Assembly: GCA_945952065.1 (NCBI GenBank)
Contig: CAMFGY010000008.1
Span: 62,001 to 126,000, forward strand
DNA from: an uncultured Burkholderiales bacterium
GTDB lineage: Bacteria > Pseudomonadota > Gammaproteobacteria > Burkholderiales > Burkholderiaceae_C
Length of the DNA: 64,000 nucleotides
Direction of reading: 5' to 3'
A program made the translations under genes and the position numbers. Numbering within the stretch: position 1 is the first letter of the stretch; every line of letters begins with the position of its first letter. Positions 9,702 to 19,599 of this stretch are shown here, in pieces. The notes below the pieces were generated by a model. It worked only from the letters and a program-made list of their open reading frames with translations. It ran no database searches and had not been told where the DNA came from.

Positions 9702-9726
9702 CAAATTGCTTGGACTGGGCGATACT
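9698..9726 (+). promoter_or_regulatory. Candidate sigma-70 promoter of the glgP operon
   Basis: TACACA (9698-9703) and GATACT (9721-9726) are separated by 17 nt; each matches consensus at 4 of 6 positions. The site is about 100 nt upstream of the chosen glgP start and is overlapped by operator-like site 2. No better promoter was seen in the 356-bp malK-glgP spacer, which otherwise holds only the two palindromes. Confidence 0.3.
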
Positions 9727-9828
9727 TTGCGTCAAGCGATGCGAGCCAGCCTCGCAACAGGACTTACTTGGCCGATTGCGGCCCCTCTGACCATGTTCAC
9801 TGTCTTTGCAAAGAAACCCGCCACGGCC

Positions 9829-12339
9829 ATGACGTCAACACCCAACCCTGCTTCGGCAGCCTCGGCGCAACACCAGGCCCTGGTGGCGCAGTTTGAATCG
9901 GCTTATCAGCGCGAGTTGGCGCAAAGCGCGCAGCCGCAGGCGGGGGCTTCGGCCGCCTTGGCCTTGCGCGCCGCCGCCACGGCCGCGCGCTCGCTGCTGG
10001 CGGAGCGCTGGGCGCAAACCCAGGCCGAAGACGCCGCTCGTGGCGGCGCGCACCCGGTGCGCCGGGTGCATTACCTGTCGATGGAGTTCTTGATGGGGCG
10101 GGCTTTGTCCAATGCCTTGGCAGCCCTGGGTCTGGAGGCGGATCTGAGCCGGGTTGTGTCGGCCCAAGGTCAAAGCCTGGGCCAAGTGCTGGAGCGTGAG
10201 CCCGATGCGGCCCTGGGCAATGGGGGCTTGGGCCGCCTGGCCGCTTGCTTTTTGGACTCTTTCGCCGAGCTGGGGCTGCCCTCGTTCGGCTATGGCCTGC
10301 GCTACCAATACGGCATGTTCGCCCAAGCCATTCAAGACGGTCGACAGGTGGAAGCGCCGGATGACTGGATGCGCCACGGCGCGCCCTGGGAAGTGCCGCG
10401 CCCTGAAGTGCGCTACAGCGTTGGCTTTGGCGGCCGCGTGCAGGTGGATGAAGGCGGTCAGCGCCGCTGGCTGCCCAGTGAGGTGCTGGAGGCGCAGGCC
10501 TATGACTTCATCGTGCCCGCGCATCACAGCCCGCGTGTCTCCACCCTGCGCCAATGGCAGGCCAGCGCTGCCCAGCCGATTGACTTCAAGGCGTTTTGCC
10601 AAGGCGACTATGCCGCTGCGGCTCGCCATCGCGTCGCCGCCGATGCGCTGAACTGGGTCTTGTACCCCGACGACAGCAGCGAAGCCGGCCGTGAGCTGCG
10701 CTTGAAGCAAGAGGCGTTTCTGGTCAGCGCCTCACTGCAGGATGTGATTGCGCGCCATCTGCGCGAGGCCGGCAGCCTGGAGGGCCTGGGGCTGGCCAAT
10801 GCCATTCACTTGAACGACACCCATCCGGCGCTGGCGCCGGCCGAGTTGATGCGCTTGCTGATGGACGAGCAGGGCTTGGGCTGGGATGAGGCTTGGGCCA
10901 TCACGCGCCAGGCGGTGTCTTACACCAATCACACCTTGATGCCCGAGGCGCTGGAGACCTGGCCGGTGCGCATGTTCGAGGCCTTGCTGCCGCGTCATTT
11001 GGAAATCATTTACGAGATCAACAGCCGCTTTCTGGCCGAGGTGCGCGCCCAGTTCCCGGGCGATGACGCCTTGCTCGCGCGAGTGTCATTGATCGACGAA
11101 GGCCAGCAGCATGGCGGCGAGCGCCGGGTGCGCATGGCGGCCTTGTCCATCGTGGCCTCGCACCGCGTCAATGGCGTGGCGGCGCTGCATTCTGAACTGA
11201 TGGTGCAAACCATTTTTGCGGACTACGCGGCCCTCTTCCCGGAGCGTTTTCATAACGTCACCAATGGTGTGACGCCGCGCCGCTGGCTGGCCCAGGCCAA
11301 TCCCCAGCTGGCGGCTCTTCTGGATGCGCGCATTGGCCAAGGCTGGCGCCAAGATCTGACGCAGCTGCGGCAGTTGACGCCTGCGGCCTCGGACGCGGCC
11401 TTCCAGCAGCAATTCAGCGCCGTCAAGCGCGCCAACAAACAGCGTCTTGCCGATTTGATTCGCCGCGAGCTGGGCCTGCAGGTGAATGTGGACAGCCTCT
11501 TTGATGTGCAGATCAAGCGCATCCACGAATACAAGCGTCAGCTGCTCAATCTCTTGCATGTGGTGGCGCGCTACCAAGCCATCTTGGCCCATCCGGAAGG
11601 TGTGGACGGCAAACCCTGGGTGCCGCGCACCGTCATCATGGCCGGCAAGGCGGCCTCGGCCTATGTGATGGCCAAGTCCATCATTCAGCTGGCCCATGAT
11701 GTGGCGCGCGTGGTCAACAGCGACCCGCGCGTGGGCGACAAGCTCAAGCTGGTGTATTTGCCGAATTACGGCGTCTCGCTGGCCGAGGTGATCATTCCGG
11801 CGGCCGATTTGTCGGAGCAGATTTCCACCGCCGGCACCGAGGCCTCGGGCACCGGCAATATGAAGTTCGCGCTCAACGGCGCCTTGACCATCGGCACCTG
11901 GGACGGCGCCAATATCGAGATGGCCCAGGCCATGGGTGTGGAGCATATGTTCGTCTTTGGCCTTCGCACCGAGGCGGTGGCGCAGATCAAGGCGCTGGGC
12001 TATGACCCGCGCCTGTATGTGCAGCAAAACGCGCAGCTGCAGCGGGTGATTCAAAGCATTGCCAACGGCGAGTTCTCCTCCGGAGATGCGCAGCGTTACC
12101 GCGCACTGACCGAGATGCTGCTGAACCGCGACCCCTATTTGCTGATGGCGGACTTCGCGGCCTATGTGGACAGTCAAGCCGAAGTCGACGCGCTCTATCG
12201 CCAGCCCGAGGCCTGGCTGCAACGCGCCGTCTTGAACGTGGCGGGCATGGGTGAGTTTTCCAGTGACCGCACGATTGCCGAATACGTCGAGCGAGTCTGG
12301 TCCGTGAAAAGCCTGGGCTCGAAGCAGCGGGCGGCCTGA
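9829..12339 (+). CDS. glgP: Glycogen/maltodextrin phosphorylase (GT35)
   Basis: Releases glucose 1-phosphate from the non-reducing ends of glycogen or maltodextrin in the cytoplasm. The frame stays open to 9472, but conserved phosphorylase sequence begins only after 9829, giving 836 aa, near the usual 800-830; an ATG at 9793 is the alternative (848 aa), and neither has a strong ribosome site. The pyridoxal-phosphate lysine is Lys679 in GNMKFALNG, preceded by STAGTEASGT, and the N-terminal HYLSMEFLMGRAL block is present. First gene of the glgP-glgB-glgX-malQ operon, 5 bp before glgB. MalP and GlgP cannot be separated by sequence alone; linkage to glgB and glgX favours glycogen. Confidence 0.92.
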   Translation: MTSTPNPASAASAQHQALVAQFESAYQRELAQSAQPQAGASAALALRAAATAARSLLAERWAQTQAEDAARGGAHPVRRVHYLSMEFLMGRALSNALAALGLEADLSRVVSAQGQSLGQVLEREPDAALGNGGLGRLAACFLDSFAELGLPSFGYGLRYQYGMFAQAIQDGRQVEAPDDWMRHGAPWEVPRPEVRYSVGFGGRVQVDEGGQRRWLPSEVLEAQAYDFIVPAHHSPRVSTLRQWQASAAQPIDFKAFCQGDYAAAARHRVAADALNWVLYPDDSSEAGRELRLKQEAFLVSASLQDVIARHLREAGSLEGLGLANAIHLNDTHPALAPAELMRLLMDEQGLGWDEAWAITRQAVSYTNHTLMPEALETWPVRMFEALLPRHLEIIYEINSRFLAEVRAQFPGDDALLARVSLIDEGQQHGGERRVRMAALSIVASHRVNGVAALHSELMVQTIFADYAALFPERFHNVTNGVTPRRWLAQANPQLAALLDARIGQGWRQDLTQLRQLTPAASDAAFQQQFSAVKRANKQRLADLIRRELGLQVNVDSLFDVQIKRIHEYKRQLLNLLHVVARYQAILAHPEGVDGKPWVPRTVIMAGKAASAYVMAKSIIQLAHDVARVVNSDPRVGDKLKLVYLPNYGVSLAEVIIPAADLSEQISTAGTEASGTGNMKFALNGALTIGTWDGANIEMAQAMGVEHMFVFGLRTEAVAQIKALGYDPRLYVQQNAQLQRVIQSIANGEFSSGDAQRYRALTEMLLNRDPYLLMADFAAYVDSQAEVDALYRQPEAWLQRAVLNVAGMGEFSSDRTIAEYVERVWSVKSLGSKQRAA

Positions 12340-12344
12340 TCACC

Positions 12345-14588
12345 ATGTTGAGCCCGGCCGAAGTCGATGCGCTGTTGGCGGCGCGGCATGCGGATCCCTT
12401 TTCCGTCCTGGGTCTGCATGCAGATGCGGGCGGGCGGCTCTGGCTGCGCGCTTTGTTGCCCGGCGCGCAGTCGGTGGAGGTGCTGGAGGCCGCCAGCGGT
12501 GCACGCGTCGCCGTGTTGTCGCAGCGCCATCCTGCGGGCTTTTTCGAAGCAACGATGGGGCGGCGACGCAAGCGCTTTGACTATCGCTTGTTGGTGCAAT
12601 GGCCCGGCCAGGCGCAGGCGCAAGTCATGGCCGACGCCTATGCCTTCGGCCCGCAGTTGCCTGCGCCGGATCTGCACAGCTTTGCCCGCGGCGAACACGC
12701 GCGCCCCTTCGAGCTCTTGGGGGCCCATGGGCTGACGCACAACGATGCCGGCGGTGCTGTCGCGGGGGTGCGCTTTGCGGTCTGGGCGCCGCATGCGCGG
12801 CGGGTCAGCGTGGTCGGCAGTTTCAATGCCTGGGACGGGCGCCGCCACCCGATGCGCAAGCGCCATGAGGCCGGCGTGTGGGAGATTTTTGTACCGCAGG
12901 CGGGCGAGGGCGATCTCTACAAATTCGAGCTGCTGGGGCCGGCGGGCGAGCTCTTGCCACTGAAGGCCGACCCCTACGCGCGCGCGGCGCAGCTGCGCCC
13001 GGAGACGGCCAGCATTGTGGCCGCGCCGCTGCCGCCCGCGCGTCGCTTGGCGCCCGAGCGCGCACAAGCCAATGCACGTGGCGCGCCCGTGTCCATTTAT
13101 GAGGTGCATGCCGCGTCCTGGCGGCGCGGTGCGGGCCAGTTCCCGACTTGGGACGAGTTGGCGGCCGAGCTGCCCGCCTATGCGGCCGAGCTGGGCTTCA
13201 CCCATGTGCAGCTGATGCCCATCAGCGAACATCCTTTTGATGGCTCTTGGGGCTATCAGACCTTGGGCCTGTACGCCCCCAGCGCCCGCTTTGGCCCGCC
13301 TGAGGGCCTGGCCCGTTTTGTGCAGGCTTGTCATCAACAAGGCCTGGGGGTCTTGCTGGACTGGGTGCCGGCGCATTTCCCCAGCGATGCCCATGGACTG
13401 GCGCACTTCGATGGCACGCCTTTGTATGAATACGCCGATCCGCGCGAAGGCTTCCATCGCGACTGGAACACCTTGATTTACAACTTCGCCCAGCCGCAGG
13501 TGCGGCAGTTCCTGGCCGGCAGTGCTTTGTATTGGACCGAGCGCTGGGGCGTGGACGGCTTGCGCGTCGACGCGGTGGCCTCGATGTTGTACCGCGACTA
13601 TTCGCGTCCGGCGGGTGAATGGATTCCGAATGAGTCCGGTGGCAATCAAAACCTGGAGGCGATCTCGCTCTTGCAGCGCATCAATGAGCGGCTGGGCCTG
13701 GATGCCCCCGGCGCCATCACGGTGGCGGAGGAGTCCACCAGCTTTCCCGGTGTGTCGTCCCCCACCTCGGCCGGTGGCCTGGGCTTCCACTACAAATGGA
13801 ATATGGGTTGGATGAACGATACCCTGCGCTATATGCAGGAAGACCCGATTCATCGACGCTGGCACCATGACAAGATGAGCTTCGGCCTGGTCTATGCCTT
13901 CAGCGAGAACTTTGTGCTGCCCATCTCGCATGACGAGGTGGTGCATGGCAAGGGTTCGATGCTGGGCAAGATGCGCGGCCCGGCAGATGAGCCCAGCCAG
14001 TGGCAGCAGTTCGCCAATTTACGTGCGTATTACGGCTTTATGTGGGGCCACCCCGGCAAGAAGCTGCTCTTCATGGGCCAGGAGTTCGCGCAAAGCAGCG
14101 AGTGGAACCATGAGGCCGAACTGCCCTGGGGCCTGCTGCAAGACGCGCGGCATGCCGGCGTACAGCGCCTGATTCGCGACCTCAACCAGCTCTACCGCAC
14201 CCAGCCCGCCTTGCATCGTCTGGACTGCGAGGCCGCCGGCTTTGAATGGCTGCAGGCCGAAGACCGCGAGCAATCGGTGTTTGCGTGGCTGCGCTGGGGC
14301 GATGCAAAACTTGGGGCAGGGGCGAGCTCTGCTCCGGTACTGGTGGTCTGCAATTTCACGCCAGTGCCCCGCATGGACTACCGTCTGGGGGTGCCGCCCA
14401 CGCCAGGGCAGGCTTGGCGGGAAGTGTTGAACACCGATTCGGCGCATTACGGCGGCAGCAATCTGGGCAATGGGGCCGAGTGCTTGCAGCCTGAGGCGGT
14501 GGCGGAACATGGCCACGCTCAATCCATCACGCTCAAGCTTGCGCCGCTGTCTTGCCTGTTTTTGATGCCTTTTTCGACTTCCTCTTGA
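12345..14588 (+). CDS. glgB: 1,4-alpha-glucan branching enzyme (GH13_9)
   Basis: Introduces alpha-1,6 branches into glycogen. The 747-aa product has two N-terminal beta domains: a short N1 domain (about 5-100) and a CBM48 (FAVWAPHARRVSVVGSFN, about 145-230). The GH13 barrel has the nucleophile in LRVDAVASM (about 406), the acid in VAEEST (about 460) and SHDEVVHGKGS (about 527), the last being typical of branching enzymes. Length matches the long GlgB type with N1 domain. It lies 5 bp after glgP and 2 bp before glgX. Confidence 0.95.
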   Translation: MLSPAEVDALLAARHADPFSVLGLHADAGGRLWLRALLPGAQSVEVLEAASGARVAVLSQRHPAGFFEATMGRRRKRFDYRLLVQWPGQAQAQVMADAYAFGPQLPAPDLHSFARGEHARPFELLGAHGLTHNDAGGAVAGVRFAVWAPHARRVSVVGSFNAWDGRRHPMRKRHEAGVWEIFVPQAGEGDLYKFELLGPAGELLPLKADPYARAAQLRPETASIVAAPLPPARRLAPERAQANARGAPVSIYEVHAASWRRGAGQFPTWDELAAELPAYAAELGFTHVQLMPISEHPFDGSWGYQTLGLYAPSARFGPPEGLARFVQACHQQGLGVLLDWVPAHFPSDAHGLAHFDGTPLYEYADPREGFHRDWNTLIYNFAQPQVRQFLAGSALYWTERWGVDGLRVDAVASMLYRDYSRPAGEWIPNESGGNQNLEAISLLQRINERLGLDAPGAITVAEESTSFPGVSSPTSAGGLGFHYKWNMGWMNDTLRYMQEDPIHRRWHHDKMSFGLVYAFSENFVLPISHDEVVHGKGSMLGKMRGPADEPSQWQQFANLRAYYGFMWGHPGKKLLFMGQEFAQSSEWNHEAELPWGLLQDARHAGVQRLIRDLNQLYRTQPALHRLDCEAAGFEWLQAEDREQSVFAWLRWGDAKLGAGASSAPVLVVCNFTPVPRMDYRLGVPPTPGQAWREVLNTDSAHYGGSNLGNGAECLQPEAVAEHGHAQSITLKLAPLSCLFLMPFSTSS

Positions 14589-14590
14589 TC

Positions 14591-16735
14591 ATGCCCACCG
14601 ACTCTTGCCTGCCTGCAACGCTGGCGCCCGGCCGCCATGAGCCCCTGGGCGCCACGCCGCGCGATGGTGGCGTCAACTTTGCCGTCTTCTCCGAATCAGC
14701 CACGGCCATCGAGCTGTGCGTGTTCGATGCCTCGGGCCAGCGTGAGCTGCGCCGCTATGCGCTGCAGGGGCCGGATGACGGGGTCTTCCACGGCTTTTTG
14801 CCGGGCCTGGGTGCCGGCTTGGTGTATGGCCTGCGCGCGCATGGGCCCTACAGCCCCGAGCAGGGGCACCGCTTCAATGCCCACAAGCTCTTGCTCGACC
14901 CTTATGCGCGCGAAATCGTCGGGCACTTTGCCTGGGCGCCCGAGCATCATGGCTATGAGCTCGGTCACCCCGAAGGGCCGCGCTCCTTCGACAGCCGTGA
15001 CAACGCCGCGCAGGCGCTCAAAGCCCGGGTGGCGCAGGCCTTGCCGGCCGAGAGCAGCCCGCGCCTGAATGCGCCGCGCCATGCCACTGCCGATCTGGTG
15101 CTGTACGAAGTGCATGTGAAAGGCTTTTCGCAGCAACTGGCGGCGGTGCCCGAGGGCTTGCGCGGCAGCTATGCGGGCTTGGCGCATCCGGCTTCGGTGG
15201 CGCATTTCAAGGCGCTGGGCGTGAGCACCTTGTCCTTGCTGCCGGTGCACTTTCATATCGACGAGCCGCATCTGGCCGACTTGGGCAAGCCCAATTATTG
15301 GGGCTACAACAGCCTGGGCTTTTTCTGCCCCGATCCGAGGCTGGCGCAGCCGGCGCATCGAGACGACCCAGCGGCCGTGCGCGAAGAGTTCCGTGCCATG
15401 GTGCGCGAGCTGCACGCGCAAGGCTTGGAGGTGGTGCTGGATGTGGTCTACAACCACACGCCCGAAGGCAATGAATTCGGTCCGACGCTGAGCTTTCGCG
15501 GGCTGGACAACCGCAGCTACTACCGCCTGGCTGCCGATGACCCCAGCCGTTATGAGAATGCCAGCGCCTGCGGCAACACGCTCAACTGTGCCCACCCGCG
15601 CGTGACCCAGTTGGTGCTGGATTCTTTGCGCTACTGGGTCAGCGAAATGGGCGTGGATGGTTTTCGCTTCGATCTGGCGCCGGTGCTGGGGCGCACCCAC
15701 CATGGCTTTGATCCGCAGGCGGCCTTCTTCACTGCCTTGCGCCAAGACCCGGTGCTGGCCCAGGTGCACCTGATTTCCGAGCCCTGGGATGCCGGGCATG
15801 AGGGCTACCAAGTGGGGCGCTTCCCCGGGCGTTTTTTGGACTGGAATGACAAGTTCCGCGACGCGGTGCGCGGCTACTGGTTGCGAACGCCGCAGCATTT
15901 TGTGAGCCGAGGCGAGTTGGCGCGGCGCTTCATGGCCTCCAGTGATTTGTTCCACCATGGCGCGCGACGGCCCACCGCCTCGGTGAATTTTGTCTCTGTG
16001 CATGACGGTTATGTCTTGGCCGATGTGGTGAGCTATTCGCGCAAGCACAACCATGCCAATGGCGAAAACAACCGCGATGGCCGCGACGGCGAGCTTTGCG
16101 CCAACTTCGGCCATGAGGGGCCCAGCGATGATGCCGCCATTCGCGCCACGCGGCTGCGGGTGCGCCGCGCCATGCTGGCCACCTTGGCGCTGGCCCAGGG
16201 CACGCCCATGCTTTGCGCGGGGGACGAAATTGGCAACAGCCAAGGCGGCAACAACAACGCCTATTGCCAAGACAATGCCATCACCTGGCTGGACTGGGCG
16301 CAGGCCGAGGCCGACACGCAGGCTTTTGTAGCCGCTTTGCTGGCCTTGCGCCGCGCCGAGCCTTTGCTGCGGCATGAGCAGTGGTTTGTGGCAGCGTCCT
16401 GCGAGGCTTCTCAGGCGGCACCCAGCCTGCGCTGGTTCTCGCCCCGCGGCGCCGAGATGCAGCAGCATGACTGGTTCGACGCCTCGCAATCGGCCTTCGC
16501 GGCGGTGTTTTTCGAAGCGCGCCGCTCGGCCGAGGCGAGCGCCACGCCGCGGCTGATGGTCTTGTTCAACCCCGAGCCCGTGGCCCAGGCCTTTGCCTTT
16601 GGTCTGGGGACCTGGCGATTGCTTTTGGACAGCAGCGCTGAGTTGCTGCCAGACTCGGCGGCGGGGGGCGACACGCCGGCGCTCAGCCAAATGAATGTTC
16701 CCGCGCGCAGCCTGCTGGTGCTGCGCCATGTTTGA
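14591..16735 (+). CDS. glgX: Glycogen debranching enzyme GlgX (GH13_11, isoamylase type)
   Basis: Hydrolyses alpha-1,6 links in phosphorylase-limited glycogen, releasing short maltodextrins for MalQ. I start at ATG 14591, 2 bp after the glgB stop; an earlier in-frame codon lies inside glgB. The 714-aa protein has an N-terminal CBM48 (VNFAVFSESATAIELCVFD), then the GH13 barrel with VVLDVVYNHTPEG, nucleophile in FRFDLAPVLGR (about 358), acid in SEPWDAG (about 396) and VHDGYVLADVV (about 470). Somewhat longer than Escherichia coli GlgX (657 aa). Confidence 0.94.
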   Translation: MPTDSCLPATLAPGRHEPLGATPRDGGVNFAVFSESATAIELCVFDASGQRELRRYALQGPDDGVFHGFLPGLGAGLVYGLRAHGPYSPEQGHRFNAHKLLLDPYAREIVGHFAWAPEHHGYELGHPEGPRSFDSRDNAAQALKARVAQALPAESSPRLNAPRHATADLVLYEVHVKGFSQQLAAVPEGLRGSYAGLAHPASVAHFKALGVSTLSLLPVHFHIDEPHLADLGKPNYWGYNSLGFFCPDPRLAQPAHRDDPAAVREEFRAMVRELHAQGLEVVLDVVYNHTPEGNEFGPTLSFRGLDNRSYYRLAADDPSRYENASACGNTLNCAHPRVTQLVLDSLRYWVSEMGVDGFRFDLAPVLGRTHHGFDPQAAFFTALRQDPVLAQVHLISEPWDAGHEGYQVGRFPGRFLDWNDKFRDAVRGYWLRTPQHFVSRGELARRFMASSDLFHHGARRPTASVNFVSVHDGYVLADVVSYSRKHNHANGENNRDGRDGELCANFGHEGPSDDAAIRATRLRVRRAMLATLALAQGTPMLCAGDEIGNSQGGNNNAYCQDNAITWLDWAQAEADTQAFVAALLALRRAEPLLRHEQWFVAASCEASQAAPSLRWFSPRGAEMQQHDWFDASQSAFAAVFFEARRSAEASATPRLMVLFNPEPVAQAFAFGLGTWRLLLDSSAELLPDSAAGGDTPALSQMNVPARSLLVLRHV

Positions 16736-16757
16736 AAGAAAAGAAAGCCCTGAGACG

Positions 16758-18308
16758 ATGAACCTCAATCAACGTTGTGCTGGTGTGCTGCTGCACATCA
16801 CTTCGCTGCCTGGCCCGCATGGCATGGGCGACTTCGGGCCCGAGGCCTTTCACTTTGTCGACTGGCTGGCATCGGCCGGTCAAAAGATTTGGCAATTGCT
16901 GCCGACCACGCCGATTGGCCCGGGCGACAGCCCCTACCAAGGCGTCTCGGCTTTTGCCGGCAGCCAATGGATGGTGGCGTTGGAGCCGCTGGTGGCCAAG
17001 GGCTGGCTGGCCGCGCCGAGTGCTGCAGACCTGGCCGGCTTTGACGCCCAGCAGGTGAATTACGGCCAGGTCTTGCCCTGGCGCGAACAACAGCTGCGCG
17101 CAGCGGCGGCGGGCTTTTTTGCCAAGGCGAGCGCTGCGGACCACGCAGCTTTTGCCGCCTGGTGCGCTGAGCAGGCTTCTTGGTTGGACGACTATGCCTT
17201 GTTCATGGCGATCCGCTCGCCCTTGGGCGGTCAGGCTTGGTGGACCTGGGAGCCCGCCCTGGCCCGGCGCGAGCCCGCAGCGCTGGCGCAGGCCCGCGTG
17301 ACCCATGCCGAGGAATACCGCTTCTGGCAATTTGTGCAGTGGCAGTTCGATGTGCAAAGCAGTGCGCTGAAGGCCTATGCCAACAGCAAGGGCGTGGCGC
17401 TGATGGGGGATCTGCCCATCTTTGTGGCGCATGACAGCGCCGATTGCTGGAGCCGCCCCGAGCTGTATGAGCTGGACGATCAGTTCCAGACCGCGGTGGT
17501 GGCGGGGGTGCCGCCGGATGCGATGTCGGTGGCCGGTCAGCGCTGGGGCAATCCCTTGTACAACTGGGCGCGCATGGCCGAAGAGAACTACGCTTGGTGG
17601 ACCGCGCGGGTCAAGCGGGCGCTGAGCCAGGCCGATGTGTTTCGCATCGACCACTTCCGTGGCTTCGCCGGCTATTTTGAGATTCCTGGCAGCAGCCCGG
17701 ATGCGCGCCAAGGCCAGTGGCGCACCGGGCCGGGCAAGGCCTTGTTCGACGCGATTGAGCAAGCGCTGGGCCAACTGCCCATCGTGGCGGAAGACCTGGG
17801 CTTCATCACCGACGATGTGCACCAACTGCGCGATGGCTGCGGCTTCCCCGGCATGAAGATTTTGCAGTTCGCCTTCGGCGTGGATGCGGCCCAAGTGGCG
17901 CAGGGTGGGGTGGCGGACCATGAGTTCTTGCCGCATATGTGGCCGCGCAATTGCGTGGCCTATACCGGCACCCATGACAACGACACGGTGCGCGGCTGGT
18001 GGGACAGCGCTTCACCGCAAGAACGCGCCTTTGCCGGCTCCTATCTGGCTTGTGGCGCGCACGATGTGCACTGGGCCATGATTCGCGCCTGCTGCAACTC
18101 GGTGGCCAATCTGGCGGTGTTCCCGCTGCAAGATGTCTTGGGTCTGGGCAGTGCGCACCGCATGAATGTGCCCGGCGTCTTGGGTGGCAACTGGAGCTGG
18201 CGTTTCAGCTGGGACATGCTGGGCGCCGAGCCGACCCGGGTGCTGGCCTTGATCACGGCCGCGAGCGGGCGAGCCCCTATGGCTTTGATGCATTTGCCGC
18301 ACGCATAA
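16758..18308 (+). CDS. malQ: 4-alpha-glucanotransferase (amylomaltase, GH77)
   Basis: Disproportionates short maltodextrins, yielding glucose and longer chains for GlgP. I start at 16758 (MNLNQRCAGVLLHITSLPGPHG), giving 516 aa, the usual length of the short GH77 type rather than the about 690-aa enterobacterial form; an ATG at 16728 overlapping the glgX end is possible. Motifs: SPYQG near the N-terminus, nucleophile in FRIDHFRG (about 295), acid in AEDLGF (about 344) and GTHDNDTVRGWW (about 405). It ends the operon, just before the terminator at 18328. Confidence 0.94.
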   Translation: MNLNQRCAGVLLHITSLPGPHGMGDFGPEAFHFVDWLASAGQKIWQLLPTTPIGPGDSPYQGVSAFAGSQWMVALEPLVAKGWLAAPSAADLAGFDAQQVNYGQVLPWREQQLRAAAAGFFAKASAADHAAFAAWCAEQASWLDDYALFMAIRSPLGGQAWWTWEPALARREPAALAQARVTHAEEYRFWQFVQWQFDVQSSALKAYANSKGVALMGDLPIFVAHDSADCWSRPELYELDDQFQTAVVAGVPPDAMSVAGQRWGNPLYNWARMAEENYAWWTARVKRALSQADVFRIDHFRGFAGYFEIPGSSPDARQGQWRTGPGKALFDAIEQALGQLPIVAEDLGFITDDVHQLRDGCGFPGMKILQFAFGVDAAQVAQGGVADHEFLPHMWPRNCVAYTGTHDNDTVRGWWDSASPQERAFAGSYLACGAHDVHWAMIRACCNSVANLAVFPLQDVLGLGSAHRMNVPGVLGGNWSWRFSWDMLGAEPTRVLALITAASGRAPMALMHLPHA

Positions 18309-18327
18309 TCCGCGCAGTTTTCTTGCC

Positions 18328-18365
18328 AAGGGCGATGCCGGGTTTGGCCGGTCTCGCCCTTTTTT
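18328..18365 (+). terminator. Intrinsic terminator of the glgP-glgB-glgX-malQ operon
   Basis: An 8-bp stem AAGGGCGA/TCGCCCTT (18328-18335 and 18354-18361) encloses an 18-nt loop and runs into a T-tract, 20 nt after the malQ stop. Confidence 0.75.
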
Positions 18366-18381
18366 CTTGCCCACTCACGCG

Positions 18382-19590
18382 ATGAACACCACTGAGATTT
18401 TCTTGATTGCCATGCTGATCATCCTCAGCGTGCCTTATCTGATTTGGCGGCTCTTTCGTACCGACTACTTTGCGCCCTTGGTGGTGGTGCAAATCATCAC
18501 CGGCATCTTGCTGGGCCCCGGCGTCCTGGGGGCCTTGTTCCCGGCTTACTACCAGTTTGTGTTCAACCCAGCGGTGATCCAGTCCCTCAATGGCGTGGCC
18601 TGGTGGGCGGTGATGCTGTTCGTCTGGATTGCCGGCATTGAGTTGGATTTGAAAGCGGCTTGGCAGCATCGGCGCGAGAGTGGCATCACGGCAGGGCTGG
18701 CCCTGGGTATGCCCTTGTTGCTGGGCTGCGGCGCGGCCCTGCTCATGCTGGCGAGCTCGCAGGCGGGCAGTTGGATGGGGCCGAAGGCCTTGGACTGGCA
18801 GTTCGTGCTGGGCGTGGGCATGTCCTGTGCCGTCACGGCCTTGCCCATTTTGATTTTGCTGATGGAAAAGCTCGACATCCTGCGTCGTCCTTTGGGCCAG
18901 CGGGTGCTGCGTTATGCCAGCGTGGACGATGTGGCGATCTGGGCGGTGCTGGCCCTGATCCTGATGGACTGGCAGCGCGTGGGGCGTCAGGCGGCCTTCA
19001 TGCTGGCCTTTGTTTTGGTGGGCAGCTTGTTCCGTCGTCTGATGCAGCGCCTGCCGCAAAGTGACCGCTGGTTTGTCGGCCTGATCTGGCTGGCGGCCTG
19101 TGCTTTCGGTGCCGACTGGTCGGGCCTGCACTATATGGTGGGTGCTTTTCTGGCGGGCGCCATCATGGATGCGGATTGGTTTGATCAGCAGCAACTCGAC
19201 AACTTGCGCCACCATGTCTTGCTGATCATCATGCCGGTGTTTTTCCTCAGCACCGGATTGCGGACCCAGTGGGATGTGGGCGGCGCGGCGGTTTTCATCG
19301 CTGCCGCTTTGCTGCTCCTGGCTTCGGTGGCGGGCAAGCTGATCGGCGTGCAGATGGCGGGGCGGATTTTGGGCTGGCCTCGCGGCGAAGCTCGCCTGAT
19401 CGGCTGGCTGCTTCAGACCAAGGCGCTGATCATGATCATCTTTGCCAATATCTTGCTCGACAAGCAAATCATCACCAGCGAAACCTTCACCGCCTTGCTG
19501 CTGATGGCGGTGGCCAGCACCATGCTCACCACCCCCATGGTCAAGCCCATGTTGAGGCGCATGGGCGAGGTGTTGGGGCGCAGCGCCTGA
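18382..19590 (+). CDS. Cation:proton antiporter (CPA2/KefB-type), integral membrane
   Basis: Predicted inner-membrane Na+/H+ or K+/H+ exchanger. The 402-aa product is almost wholly hydrophobic with about 11-12 membrane segments, and has the family pattern of GILLGPGVLGAL in the N-terminal part and a DD pair in ASVDDVAIWAVLA in the middle. No C-terminal RCK/TrkA-N domain is present, so it is a transmembrane-only form. The ATG at 18382 is preferred to an upstream TTG. It lies after the malQ terminator, so it is probably transcribed separately, and is convergent with the next gene (9-bp gap). The ion is unknown. Confidence 0.82.
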   Translation: MNTTEIFLIAMLIILSVPYLIWRLFRTDYFAPLVVVQIITGILLGPGVLGALFPAYYQFVFNPAVIQSLNGVAWWAVMLFVWIAGIELDLKAAWQHRRESGITAGLALGMPLLLGCGAALLMLASSQAGSWMGPKALDWQFVLGVGMSCAVTALPILILLMEKLDILRRPLGQRVLRYASVDDVAIWAVLALILMDWQRVGRQAAFMLAFVLVGSLFRRLMQRLPQSDRWFVGLIWLAACAFGADWSGLHYMVGAFLAGAIMDADWFDQQQLDNLRHHVLLIIMPVFFLSTGLRTQWDVGGAAVFIAAALLLLASVAGKLIGVQMAGRILGWPRGEARLIGWLLQTKALIMIIFANILLDKQIITSETFTALLLMAVASTMLTTPMVKPMLRRMGEVLGRSA

Positions 19591-19599
19591 GCTGCGGGC

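Noticed and set aside
12195-16768. Long leftward open frames of 583 and 690 codons
   Set aside because: Antisense to glgB and glgX, whose catalytic motifs are complete; translations are low-complexity.
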